From the IMG/VR virus record IMGVR_UViG_3300043444_000257, positions 20,509-84,508 of that record: DNA of 64,000 nt; one strand, written 5' to 3'. The translations under genes were made by a program, and so were the position numbers. The number at the start of each line of letters is the position of its first letter. The first letter of the stretch is position 1. The notes beneath the pieces were generated by a model. The model had not been told where the DNA came from. It was given only the letters and a program-made list of their open reading frames with translations, and made no database searches. Positions 1-7,608 of the stretch are shown here, piece by piece. Origin of the DNA: a virus.

Positions 1-323
1 ATTTCATTAACTGCGATCCTCGGATCATAGTTTATAATTTCTTCTACATCTTTACTGATAATTGTTTTAACTTCTTCTGTAAAAGGTTCAAATAATATAT
101 CCCAGATAACTGTTCCAAATTCCGGATTTTCTAACTTTTCGCCTTTGCGAATATAAAAATGATTGATTAGATCTTGCTTAACTAGGTCAACATCAAAAAG
201 TTTATAATTTCTTTTACTTTCTGACGAATTAAAACCTTTATAGGCAAAACTAGTATTACCCTGTGTGCCCACAGATGCTGTGTTATTTGCTACCACTTTT
301 TGATTATAAAGTTTATTTGCCAT
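1..323 (-). CDS. 25: Baseplate wedge subunit, T4 gp25-like (3' end cut by window edge)
   Basis: The ATG is at 323 on the minus strand and the frame stays open to base 1, so about 107 residues are visible and the C-terminus is missing. The protein begins MANKLYNQ and contains FYIRKGEKLENPEFGT followed by IWDILFEPFTEE and a YDPRIAV segment. This matches the order and spacing of the gp25 family (also the type VI secretion TssE family): an 'RKGxRxxxPEFG' stretch, a 'lFEp' stretch and a 'YEPRI' stretch. In T4, gp25 is part of the conserved core bundle of the baseplate wedge that joins wedge to hub and starts sheath assembly. It follows the gp5-like gene by two bases and is the last visible gene of the leftward baseplate operon. 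Confidence 0.85.
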   Translation of the reverse strand, partial: MANKLYNQKVVANNTASVGTQGNTSFAYKGFNSSESKRNYKLFDVDLVKQDLINHFYIRKGEKLENPEFGTVIWDILFEPFTEEVKTIISKDVEEIINYDPRIAVNE

Positions 324-325
324 TT

Positions 326-1897
326 TTAAGTTTCCCTATCAGTAAATTGCGGTGTCTGCTGGGCAGGGGCAAAATTTTCGTGTTGCGGCCAAGGTTCGTG
401 CATAGGTATTCGTTTCATTATGCTTTTAATTTTGCCGGAAATATATTTGTTTCCCCAACCTGCTTCTACGCTAGTAGCAATATTGTCATGGGTAGTTAAT
501 GGCACAACCTGTTCAGCTACTTGAGCAAGTTCTGCAAGTTTTCCATTCATATGAATTTCAGCACCGCTTTGAATTATTTCTCCTACTGCTGCAATATTTG
601 TATTGCCGGACGATGTATATCTTGCAGTGGCCGAAGTAATTAAATTCATATCCCCCGCTGATGATATTTTTGCTGTTCCACCAATTCGTTGATCCCAGTT
701 AGAAGCGACTGTTATCTTTCCGTTGGCCCCGACTGCTATTTCAAAATCCGAGCCGACATCTGCTTTAACTCGGCCGCCAGTTTTAAGATTAAAATTTCTG
801 CCTGCTTCAAAATTAATATCTCGATTAGCAAACAAGTTTAAATCAGTTTCGGTGTGAATACTAATGCTATCTTTAGCATAGATATCTATCTTACCGTTGC
901 TGGTTAATTCTACCCACGTTGTTCCTCTAGCATTGCCTATGTAAATTAGATCTTCAGAATTATGTAAAAGAATTTGATGCCCTGTTCTAGTTCTTAACCT
1001 TAAACATTCTCCAAGCGGAATTGTTGGATCTCCGGTTTCTCCTTTTAACACATCTGCATAGTCTACCGGACCTTCAGCAGCAGGTGTTTTACGTTGATAC
1101 CTCTCGTCACCGTCGTCCATGACAAATTGTGTTCCACCTAATCTACTAACCGGCACCGTAGATCTAGTTAGATCTTCTTGTTTACCAACCAATGCTTTTT
1201 TAGCACCAGGTCGTCTATCCAACGGTCCGGGTGTAGAAATTCCGTAAACTGCACTCGGAGCCTCGCGTCTAGCCGAGCTTGTTGTTACACCTCTAACATC
1301 ATCTTCTAACAATCCCTGTTCTAAAAATCTATCTGCTATAGGATGAACTGGTTTTTTAATTTTATCGGGATCTATTATCTGATTCTTAGCGTTAATTTTT
1401 TTATTAATTTCTGCCACCGGTAATGGCTGTTTGGTATTATATTTTTTCTTGTCGTCTGGATCTAAGTCAACTTCTGTAGTTCCAGCAATGCCAGGAACCA
1501 TGTTGTTAGAAAATTTAGCAGGCACACAGCCCATCCAATAACCTTGACTCGGATCTCCGTTGACAAAAAATACTAATACGTTTACACCAATGTCGGGCGG
1601 CACAAACCACATACCGTAACTTTTCTGTGTATCGTTGTAACCGTCGATGGTCTTTTTAGACGCATCGTTCTGCCCCATATATTCAAATGCTGTATAACCA
1701 AAGAACGGCATTGCACATCGAACTACATAACTTTGATTATCATCACCTATAGTGTTACCTTGTTCTCGAAGCAGCGTAACTTCTAAACTGCCCATTAAAC
1801 TAGGGTCAAGATGTCCTACGATTCTAGCTAGGTAAGGACCGTTTTCTAGATTAGAGGTTTCTTTTGTTGAGTAGGAGGTTCGTCTTTCTTGTGCCAT
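326..1897 (-). CDS. 5: Baseplate central spike / hub protein, T4 gp5-like without lysozyme domain
   Basis: 523 aa. The N-terminal ~120 residues (YLARIVGHLDPSLMGSLEV, then FVPPDIGVNVLVFF and PSQGYWMGC) look like the gp5/VgrG OB-fold. After a charged linker (~130-270) comes FVMDDGDERYQ, then LRTRTGHQILLHNSEDLIYI, and from ~330 to ~460 a run of short beta repeats (DLNLFANRDINFEAG, then further ones) typical of the triple-stranded beta-helix needle. No T4-lysozyme domain lies between OB-fold and helix, unlike T4 gp5; marine T4-like phages commonly lack it. Role: trimeric spike at the tail tip that pierces the outer membrane. The start ATG overlaps the stop of the upstream hub gene (TAATG), indicating coupled translation. 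Confidence 0.8.
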   Translation of the reverse strand: MAQERRTSYSTKETSNLENGPYLARIVGHLDPSLMGSLEVTLLREQGNTIGDDNQSYVVRCAMPFFGYTAFEYMGQNDASKKTIDGYNDTQKSYGMWFVPPDIGVNVLVFFVNGDPSQGYWMGCVPAKFSNNMVPGIAGTTEVDLDPDDKKKYNTKQPLPVAEINKKINAKNQIIDPDKIKKPVHPIADRFLEQGLLEDDVRGVTTSSARREAPSAVYGISTPGPLDRRPGAKKALVGKQEDLTRSTVPVSRLGGTQFVMDDGDERYQRKTPAAEGPVDYADVLKGETGDPTIPLGECLRLRTRTGHQILLHNSEDLIYIGNARGTTWVELTSNGKIDIYAKDSISIHTETDLNLFANRDINFEAGRNFNLKTGGRVKADVGSDFEIAVGANGKITVASNWDQRIGGTAKISSAGDMNLITSATARYTSSGNTNIAAVGEIIQSGAEIHMNGKLAELAQVAEQVVPLTTHDNIATSVEAGWGNKYISGKIKSIMKRIPMHEPWPQHENFAPAQQTPQFTDRET

Positions 1898-4209
1898 TAT
1901 TCGCCTTCGCCGCCGTATATAGGTGGTTCTTGTGCAGGAGTTGCTTTATCTTTAACTTCTCCTGCTACTGATGTTGCTAAAGATTTAAGTTTGTCGACAG
2001 TTAGATTGCCAATAACATTAGGATTCTGTTTTCCATAATCCTGACTTTGACCGGGCTGTCTAACACATTTTAATTTTTGCTTGAATATGCCGTCGTTGAA
2101 CGTATTATCACATTTCGTAACTCGGTAAATTCCGCTGAACGGGCTTTCTTTTCCTGAGCTAGGCCACTGATACAATCCGGTAACGTCATCTATATCTGAA
2201 GGTGTTCTAAATGTCAAATATACAAATACATTTCCCCCTTCATAATTCATTGTGCCGTCTTCTGTTAACAATTTACTTCTATTGCTCTGTCTAGCAAAAT
2301 AATTTGATATTCCGCTGTCAATTAACCAATACGGATCTCCCATAATTTCTAAATCAATATTAACTAAATCTCCACTGCCCGACGAAACAAAAGATTTATG
2401 AAAAGCTTCAGCTATTTTTTGTTCCGTATCTTTGTCATTATTGCCGCCTGCTATAGCCTTTAACGTAGCAGGATCTTTTTTAATCCTCGCTCGGCCCATA
2501 GTAGCTTGTTGAGCTTTAGGGGCGGCTCCTTGTGTAGTTTTAGCACCCTTTACAGTATCAGGTGCAACACCCTTCTGATCTTGATTTGATACTGCTCCGC
2601 TCTTCTGCTCAGAACTAGAGTTTTTACCTGTAAAAAATAAATTATTAATCTGTATATCAAATTTTAAAACATCGACGTTTTGTCCTGTATAGATATAATT
2701 GTATTGTTTGCAGATTTGTGTTTTTATTTGTTCGTATCCTAAAGGAGCAGCAGTAGGAGGACTAAAAACAGTATGGTGCACCAGATAGGGCACTACACGA
2801 AAAATAAATTTCTGTGCATATTCTCCGATTAGTGGATCTAAATCTAATAACTGTATTTGAACGTCGATCCTCCACCATTTAATGAATCCATCCGGTGTAA
2901 GATTTTTAGGATCGATAGCTTTCTTGGCGTAAACAGAATTTAATATTACCTGATTGATGATTGATGTTAAACTTTGATTTTGCGTAAATTGAAAAACACG
3001 AGTCTTAGGATTTATCTGCATACGGTCTCTAGAAACCACGCCTGTCTTTGGATCAACTTTATCACCGTATCTAGCAAACGGATAGTTACCGCCTGTTTTC
3101 TGATCAAATCCAAAATCGCTTTTTCCTATGTCGTTAGAACCAAAATCTAACGATACTGCAACGTTTTTTCCAGCCACCGTTAATTTATCAGGTTGATTAG
3201 GATTTAGGGTAGCTTTTCTGTCGATACCAGGAATTGTGGCAGAGTTTAAAAATTCATCTGATGTCTCAGGAAACTCTATGGTATAAACATCTTTTACTTT
3301 TATCTGTCCTTCTTTGAAATATTTTTCTTCTAGATTGTTGAGATAAGCACAAAGACTTTTTTCTCCAGAAACTAGAACATCTTTTACTGTGCCTGCATCG
3401 GGCCCTGATTCGGAACAGGCGAGCTTTACATCAGTGTAAAGAATATTCGTTATATCTGAAAATCCTTTGTGGCTCATAGGCACTGCTTCTACTTTATAAA
3501 CACTGCCGTTTTCGCTGACCGAAAATGTTACCTTTGTTAACGAAACTGTCCAGAATTTAGGTTTGATCGACGTCATTATACGACCAGTTTCATCGTATCC
3601 CATAAAGTCTAATCTTAGAACGAACGGACAGGTATTGAGATAATTGTTATAACCGGATTTAACCGCAGCATTCTGCATACTCTGCAATAATAATCCCATG
3701 CTATGAGGTTCTACAATATCCCAAGTAAATTTAAATGCGTTTGAGTTGCCGGATTTATTAGTTGGGGAAATTGTTGTTTCCATAACAAAATTATTAATGA
3801 AATACTCAGGAGCACCATGAACAGTGTTCACTCGCTGACTGTCAAATCGTCCCCCTGATGAAAAGACTACATTTTTAAGTGCTGCTGGATTTCCCCTATA
3901 GCTCATTGGATCATTAAATTGCTTAGGATCTAAACAAGCAAATGTCCACATAGGAGTATAATGTGCAAAATTTTCTAAAGGATTATTAATTATGTTTGGC
4001 GGTGTGGATAAAGATTGATCAAATACTCCAGATTTTGCAAGCACGGTTGAAATTCCGCCTTTTAAAAAATCTGTAGCTTTTCCTGCGGCTAAGCCTGTTA
4101 TTACTGAAGCAGCACCTTTAGAAATAGAGTTCGCACCGGGTATAGGTAATATACCGCTTCCGTCTGGTTTTACTATATCTGTAATTGCTTTGCCAAGATT
4201 TCTAAACAT
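1897..4209 (-). CDS. Large baseplate hub protein (gp27 position)
   Basis: 770 aa, between the gp53-like and gp5-like genes. Residues ~1-75 are Gly/Ala/Ser-rich. From ~80 to ~330 there is a mixed alpha/beta domain (MWTFACLDPKQFND, then PFVLRLDFMGYDETG). The middle holds a second domain (~400-560), then a low-complexity Lys/Gln/Ala linker (~560-620). A C-terminal domain (VNIDLEIMGDPYWLIDSG ... VYLTFRTPSDID ... GIYRVTKCDNTF) resembles tail-hub and LysM-associated hub domains. In T4-type baseplates the gene next to gp5 is expected to carry the gp27 tube-like adaptor, and the size and position fit a hub component. I cannot align it to gp27 directly. It starts one base after the upstream stop. Confidence 0.6.
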   Translation of the reverse strand: MFRNLGKAITDIVKPDGSGILPIPGANSISKGAASVITGLAAGKATDFLKGGISTVLAKSGVFDQSLSTPPNIINNPLENFAHYTPMWTFACLDPKQFNDPMSYRGNPAALKNVVFSSGGRFDSQRVNTVHGAPEYFINNFVMETTISPTNKSGNSNAFKFTWDIVEPHSMGLLLQSMQNAAVKSGYNNYLNTCPFVLRLDFMGYDETGRIMTSIKPKFWTVSLTKVTFSVSENGSVYKVEAVPMSHKGFSDITNILYTDVKLACSESGPDAGTVKDVLVSGEKSLCAYLNNLEEKYFKEGQIKVKDVYTIEFPETSDEFLNSATIPGIDRKATLNPNQPDKLTVAGKNVAVSLDFGSNDIGKSDFGFDQKTGGNYPFARYGDKVDPKTGVVSRDRMQINPKTRVFQFTQNQSLTSIINQVILNSVYAKKAIDPKNLTPDGFIKWWRIDVQIQLLDLDPLIGEYAQKFIFRVVPYLVHHTVFSPPTAAPLGYEQIKTQICKQYNYIYTGQNVDVLKFDIQINNLFFTGKNSSSEQKSGAVSNQDQKGVAPDTVKGAKTTQGAAPKAQQATMGRARIKKDPATLKAIAGGNNDKDTEQKIAEAFHKSFVSSGSGDLVNIDLEIMGDPYWLIDSGISNYFARQSNRSKLLTEDGTMNYEGGNVFVYLTFRTPSDIDDVTGLYQWPSSGKESPFSGIYRVTKCDNTFNDGIFKQKLKCVRQPGQSQDYGKQNPNVIGNLTVDKLKSLATSVAGEVKDKATPAQEPPIYGGEGE

Positions 4210-4210
4210 C

Positions 4211-4510
4211 TTAGACTCCTAGAAACTTTTCTAGATTAGATTTTTTTGGAATGTAGATAGTTACTCCGGGTTCAAAATCATAAATGGGGTCTTTGATTAC
4301 TCCTAAGTTTCGCTGAACGAAAACCCACCACAACTTAGGATTACCGTAGAGGTCATATGCTAATAGATCCGGTCTGTGTCGGTATTGGCTTTCGATCACA
4401 TATCTAAAATCATCTGCTTCGGCTGGAACAGGTCTTATATCTAATAATTCAAGATACAAATTATTTTGAGGGGTGTTAGCCCAGGGACTCGATTGACTGT
4501 ATTGTGCCAT
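4211..4510 (-). CDS. 53: Baseplate wedge protein, T4 gp53-like
   Basis: 99 aa from the ATG at 4510. A longer frame from a TTG at 4561 overlaps the upstream gene; the ATG is preferred because it follows the upstream TAA by one base. The core reads YRHRPDLLAYDLYGNPKLWWVF followed by INPG-like FEPGVTIYIPK. In T4 gp53 the matching stretch is an 'LANAIYGNPQLYWVL' block, and the whole resembles the short LysM-like module seen in tail baseplate proteins. In T4, gp53 joins neighbouring wedges to close the hexagonal baseplate. Here it is shorter than T4 gp53 (about 196 aa) and keeps mainly the conserved core. Position between gp48/54-like and hub genes supports a baseplate role. Confidence 0.65.
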   Translation of the reverse strand: MAQYSQSSPWANTPQNNLYLELLDIRPVPAEADDFRYVIESQYRHRPDLLAYDLYGNPKLWWVFVQRNLGVIKDPIYDFEPGVTIYIPKKSNLEKFLGV

Positions 4511-4511
4511 A

Positions 4512-5636
4512 TTAGATATATCCCACGCCGCTGCTTGGAGTTCCTTGTGAATATTGCTCAAGGCTAAACTTGCGCTGCTTACGTCTGTTGTATACAGGAG
4601 CCACTGTTACAGAAATAGTGCTAACTACAGGAACCCATGTGTTCGTGTTAAATGTATTACAATTGATATAATTCACATCTTCTTTAAGGTCCACACTAAA
4701 AGATTTAATAATCACCGGCACTTTATCAAATACACTAGAACCATACCCTGTAAGGTTACATATCAACGGAGGATTGCCCGCTAACGCCCCTTCACCAAAA
4801 AACATTTTTGTAGCTGTCTTAAAAAATGTTGTAGCTGCGATCCAATAAGCAGCATCTTCTTCTGTTTCACAAGTAAACTCTCCAGAAATCTGAATGTCAT
4901 CCACTGTGCTGTTTTTATATCCATACATCTGATAATTGCTATGAATAGTGCTGATGGAATTATATTCTGCTTTGGTGCTAACAGTAATACTTGGGTTATA
5001 GGGCCAAACGACTCCTCCTGTTTTTTCTAGAAGCGTAAATAATGGCGAGTTGAAAATATTCCACTGGCAGGTGATCCTTACTCTCCAATCTCCTTTAGTC
5101 CCCGGAAACAATTGGATCGGCGTTCCTTGTTTTAAAAATAACTCACCGCCAGCAGGAAGATTCGCTCCCCTACCAAGGCTAAGAATATTGTTTAACATTC
5201 CAGCACCTTTAGAAATATTGCCTGCAAGTCCCATTAATCCACCTGCTAAATTTCCGCCGGTTAATTTATTAATGCTACCAGATATATCTGCGGTAATATT
5301 GCTGATAGATCCTGTTACAGATTGTAATGATCCTATGTTTGCGTTGACTCCGGGTAGACTTGATGCTACGTTTTGTATACCCCCAAGTGCTTTTGATGTC
5401 TGCCCAAACGCAGCCGTTAAAGTTGATCCTGTATTAGCAACCACTGTTCCGCCTACAAGACCGTTTAATCCGCTATTCAACCCGCCGCTTAAACGTGACA
5501 TTTTTGAATCTAAGTTAGCTTTGGTAACAGCGTCGCCCACTTGTGGTAGAGCTGCTTGACCTTCGTTTGTAGCCTTAGAAATGGCACTGGCTACTTGATT
5601 TACTAGCTGTGCGATAGGGTTGATAGATAGTGACAT
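4512..5636 (-). CDS. Baseplate tube cap / tail-tube initiator, T4 gp48/gp54-like
   Basis: 374 aa and the promoter-proximal gene of the leftward baseplate operon. Residues ~1-165 are rich in Gly, Ser, Ala, Leu and Asn with little predicted fold. The C-terminal ~200 residues form the conserved part: WRVRITCQWNIFNSP, GGVVWPYNPSITVSTKAEYN, then ISGEFTCETEEDAAYWIAAT and a C-terminal beta domain ending in YNRRKQRKF. That order (WPY-P-I, 'ISGxFt...EAxYW') is characteristic of tail-tube-initiator proteins gp48/gp54 in T4-type phages, which cap the hub and nucleate the tail tube. Whether it is gp48 or gp54 cannot be decided. A late-type promoter lies 28 bases upstream. Confidence 0.65.
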   Translation of the reverse strand: MSLSINPIAQLVNQVASAISKATNEGQAALPQVGDAVTKANLDSKMSRLSGGLNSGLNGLVGGTVVANTGSTLTAAFGQTSKALGGIQNVASSLPGVNANIGSLQSVTGSISNITADISGSINKLTGGNLAGGLMGLAGNISKGAGMLNNILSLGRGANLPAGGELFLKQGTPIQLFPGTKGDWRVRITCQWNIFNSPLFTLLEKTGGVVWPYNPSITVSTKAEYNSISTIHSNYQMYGYKNSTVDDIQISGEFTCETEEDAAYWIAATTFFKTATKMFFGEGALAGNPPLICNLTGYGSSVFDKVPVIIKSFSVDLKEDVNYINCNTFNTNTWVPVVSTISVTVAPVYNRRKQRKFSLEQYSQGTPSSGVGYI

Positions 5637-5663
5637 TTTGAGTAAATTCCTAATGTTATACTC

Positions 5664-5671
5664 TATTTATT
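5664..5671 (-). promoter_or_regulatory. Late promoter (AATAAATA) for baseplate operon
   Basis: On the minus strand the octamer AATAAATA lies 28 bases before the ATG of the gp48/54-like gene. It differs from the T4 late consensus TATAAATA only at the first base. The same NATAAATA motif recurs before other late genes in this window and gp55 is encoded next door. Confidence 0.55.
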
Positions 5672-5689
5672 TTAGTAAAAATATGCTAT

Positions 5690-5695
5690 TATAAT
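5690..5695 (+). promoter_or_regulatory. Possible sigma70-type -10 box for gp55
   Basis: A TATAAT hexamer stands 23 bases before the gp55 ATG, in the divergent gap between the baseplate operon and gp55. The -35 region about 17 bases upstream is poor (TTATTT). A good Shine-Dalgarno (AGGAGA, 5702-5707) lies between it and the ATG. An early or middle type promoter would make sense for a sigma factor needed before late transcription. Confidence 0.35.
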
Positions 5696-5717
5696 TTAAA
5701 TAGGAGAATTCTAATTT

Positions 5718-6566
5718 ATGAATGCACCACCAAAGATAAAATACCTAACCAACAAAGATCTGTTAAGAGAGATACACCTTAGTAAAAACACATATTGTTC
5801 CTTTACTAAACAAGAATACAGCGAGTATGACCTAATTGTTACGAGCTTAGAAAAAATCAATGTCAGAACAATAGCAGAAGCTAAACGAAATCGAGCAGCA
5901 AAACTTTCTAAGAAAGCACACGAAGCTGCTGTGCTAGCTGAAGGCAAAAAGCTCAGCGCAAAAGATTTTGAAATCGATTATAAAAAAGTTGCCAAGCAAG
6001 ATGTAGTTTTCCGCATCATGACTTTTGAACATGTGCCGCTGGCACCGGGTCGCAAAAAGACATTAAAGAATACCGCAGACAGCCACGAGAAAGTAAACTT
6101 TCCTCCTTTTCAACATTGGAAGTTTGATGACAACGACAATCTAATATTAGTAGGAAAGAGTCATTGGAAAGGCGGCTTAAAAACCGGAACATTCTCAAAA
6201 GATCACGGGCAGATGACTGATAATCTAGCTCGTATGTTTTTAAAGCTCTGCGAAAGGTATGCTACTCGTGGTAACGTCCGAGGTTATACCTACAACGACG
6301 AAATGAAAGGTCAGGCTATTTTACAGCTTACCCAGATAGGACTACAATTCGATGAAAGTAAATCTGATAATCCTTTTGCTTATTATACTGCTGCCGTTAC
6401 TAATTCATTCGTTAGAATCATCAACATCGAAAAACGTAACCAAAACATTAGAGATGACATATTGGAGATGAACGGAATGAATCCAAGTTGGACTCGCCAA
6501 AATAGCGGAGGAGGCAGCGGAGCAGCTTCGGCTCCGATTACGATCGATACCTCCGATTGGGATTGA
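5718..6566 (+). CDS. 55: Late-transcription sigma factor, T4 gp55-like
   Basis: 282 aa. The N-terminus (PKIKYLTNKDLLREIHLSK) matches the gp55 opening 'KYNYVNNKELLQAI'. The C-terminal third (~195-265: MTDNLARMFLKLCERYAT, DEMKGQAILQLTQIGLQFDE, NPFAYYTAAVTNSFVRIINIEKRNQ) carries the sigma region-2-like core: RNA polymerase contact followed by the 'F-Y-T-NAF-R-I--EKR' segment that reads the -10 element. gp55 redirects host RNA polymerase to TATAAATA late promoters. The protein is about 100 residues longer than T4 gp55 (185 aa); the extra part (~30-190, Lys/Ala-rich, then a FPPFQHWKFDDNDNLILVG stretch) sits between the N-terminal motif and the sigma core and resembles the extension seen in marine T4-like phages. 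Starts after AGGAGA. Confidence 0.85.
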   Translation: MNAPPKIKYLTNKDLLREIHLSKNTYCSFTKQEYSEYDLIVTSLEKINVRTIAEAKRNRAAKLSKKAHEAAVLAEGKKLSAKDFEIDYKKVAKQDVVFRIMTFEHVPLAPGRKKTLKNTADSHEKVNFPPFQHWKFDDNDNLILVGKSHWKGGLKTGTFSKDHGQMTDNLARMFLKLCERYATRGNVRGYTYNDEMKGQAILQLTQIGLQFDESKSDNPFAYYTAAVTNSFVRIINIEKRNQNIRDDILEMNGMNPSWTRQNSGGGSGAASAPITIDTSDWD

Positions 6567-6591
6567 CATTTTCTCTTAATAAAGTTATTAT
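6563..6591 (+). promoter_or_regulatory. Consensus-like sigma70 promoter at gp47 start
   Basis: TTGACA (6563-6568), a 17-base spacer and TATTAT (6586-6591). An alternative -10, TATAAT, lies at 6589-6594 with a 20-base spacer. The predicted start site falls at or within a few bases of the gp47 ATG (6598), and no Shine-Dalgarno is visible before that ATG. The -35 overlaps the gp55 stop codon. Confidence 0.45.
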
Positions 6592-6597
6592 AATTCT

Positions 6598-7608
6598 ATG
6601 AATCTATTCAAAAAAGCAGCCTGTTTTACAGATATACATTTTGGTTTAAAGAGTGGCAGTAGAACACACAACATTGACTGTGAAGAGTTTGTCAAATGGT
6701 TTTGTGAAGCTGCTAAAGCTGAAGGTGCAGAGACTTGTATCTTCCTAGGCGACTGGCATCACAATCGCTCGACTACAGATGTCAGCACAATGAATTATAC
6801 ATTGTCTAACCTAGAACATCTAAGTCAAAACTTCGAACGTGTATATTTTATCCTAGGTAACCACGATCTATTCTATAAGGACAAGCGTGAGATTAACTCA
6901 GTTGAGTTTATGCGTCTGTTCCCTAATGTAGTTCCTATCAGAGACATCTTTACAGAAGGCGATGTAACTATCATGCCTTGGCTCGTAGGAGACGAATGGC
7001 AGAAGGTTCCTAAGATCAAAAGCAGATATATTTTTGGTCATTTAGAATTGCCGCATTTTTACATGAATGCCATGGTGCAGATGCCAGATCATGGGCAATT
7101 ACAGGATGGGCATTTTGTTAATCAAGAATACGTATTCACTGGTCACTTCCATAAGCGTCAGCACAAAGGTAAAGTTGTTTATATCGGTAATGCTTTTCCT
7201 CACAACTATGCGGATGCCGGAGACGACGAGCGTGGTATGATGCTGTTAGAATGGGGTGGGAAACCCGAGTATAAAACTTGGCCTGCTCAACCGATATATA
7301 GAACATACAAACTTAGTCAGATCATCGACACACCAGATAAGTTACTGCGTGAAAAGATGCATTGCCGCGTAACTATCGACCTTCCTATTTCTTTTGAAGA
7401 AGCTAATTTCATTAGAGATACATTTATTCCTCAATACAATCTACGAGAATTAATGTTAATTCCCGAAAAGGTAGAAGTTGAAAGTGCTTCAGTGCCTATC
7501 GATATTAAATTTGAATCAGTTGATACTATCGTCATGAATCAAATCAATGCTATCGAAAGCGAGACCTACGATAAAGCACTGCTAATGGAGATTTATAAAG
7601 AACTATGA
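6598..7608 (+). CDS. 47: Recombination endonuclease subunit, T4 gp47 (Mre11/SbcD family)
   Basis: 336 aa, normal for gp47 (339 aa in T4). The calcineurin-type phosphoesterase motifs are in order: D12-x-H14 (FTDIHFG), G51-D52-W-H54, G87-N88-H89-D90, G147-H148 and G182-H183-F-H185. These residues hold two Mn2+ ions for 3'-5' exonuclease and endonuclease activity. gp47 forms the Mre11-Rad50-type complex with gp46, resects DNA ends and drives recombination-dependent replication. The stop overlaps the gp46 start (ATGA), which keeps the two subunits balanced. There is no clear Shine-Dalgarno before the ATG. Confidence 0.93.
   Translation: MNLFKKAACFTDIHFGLKSGSRTHNIDCEEFVKWFCEAAKAEGAETCIFLGDWHHNRSTTDVSTMNYTLSNLEHLSQNFERVYFILGNHDLFYKDKREINSVEFMRLFPNVVPIRDIFTEGDVTIMPWLVGDEWQKVPKIKSRYIFGHLELPHFYMNAMVQMPDHGQLQDGHFVNQEYVFTGHFHKRQHKGKVVYIGNAFPHNYADAGDDERGMMLLEWGGKPEYKTWPAQPIYRTYKLSQIIDTPDKLLREKMHCRVTIDLPISFEEANFIRDTFIPQYNLRELMLIPEKVEVESASVPIDIKFESVDTIVMNQINAIESETYDKALLMEIYKEL

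Noticed and set aside
4511-4561. TTG start extending the gp53-like gene by 17 codons
   Set aside because: It lies wholly inside the preceding gene; the ATG at 4510 follows the stop by one base.
5050-5559. 169-codon plus-strand frame opposite the gp48/54-like gene
   Set aside because: Antisense shadow of a well-supported gene with no upstream signal.
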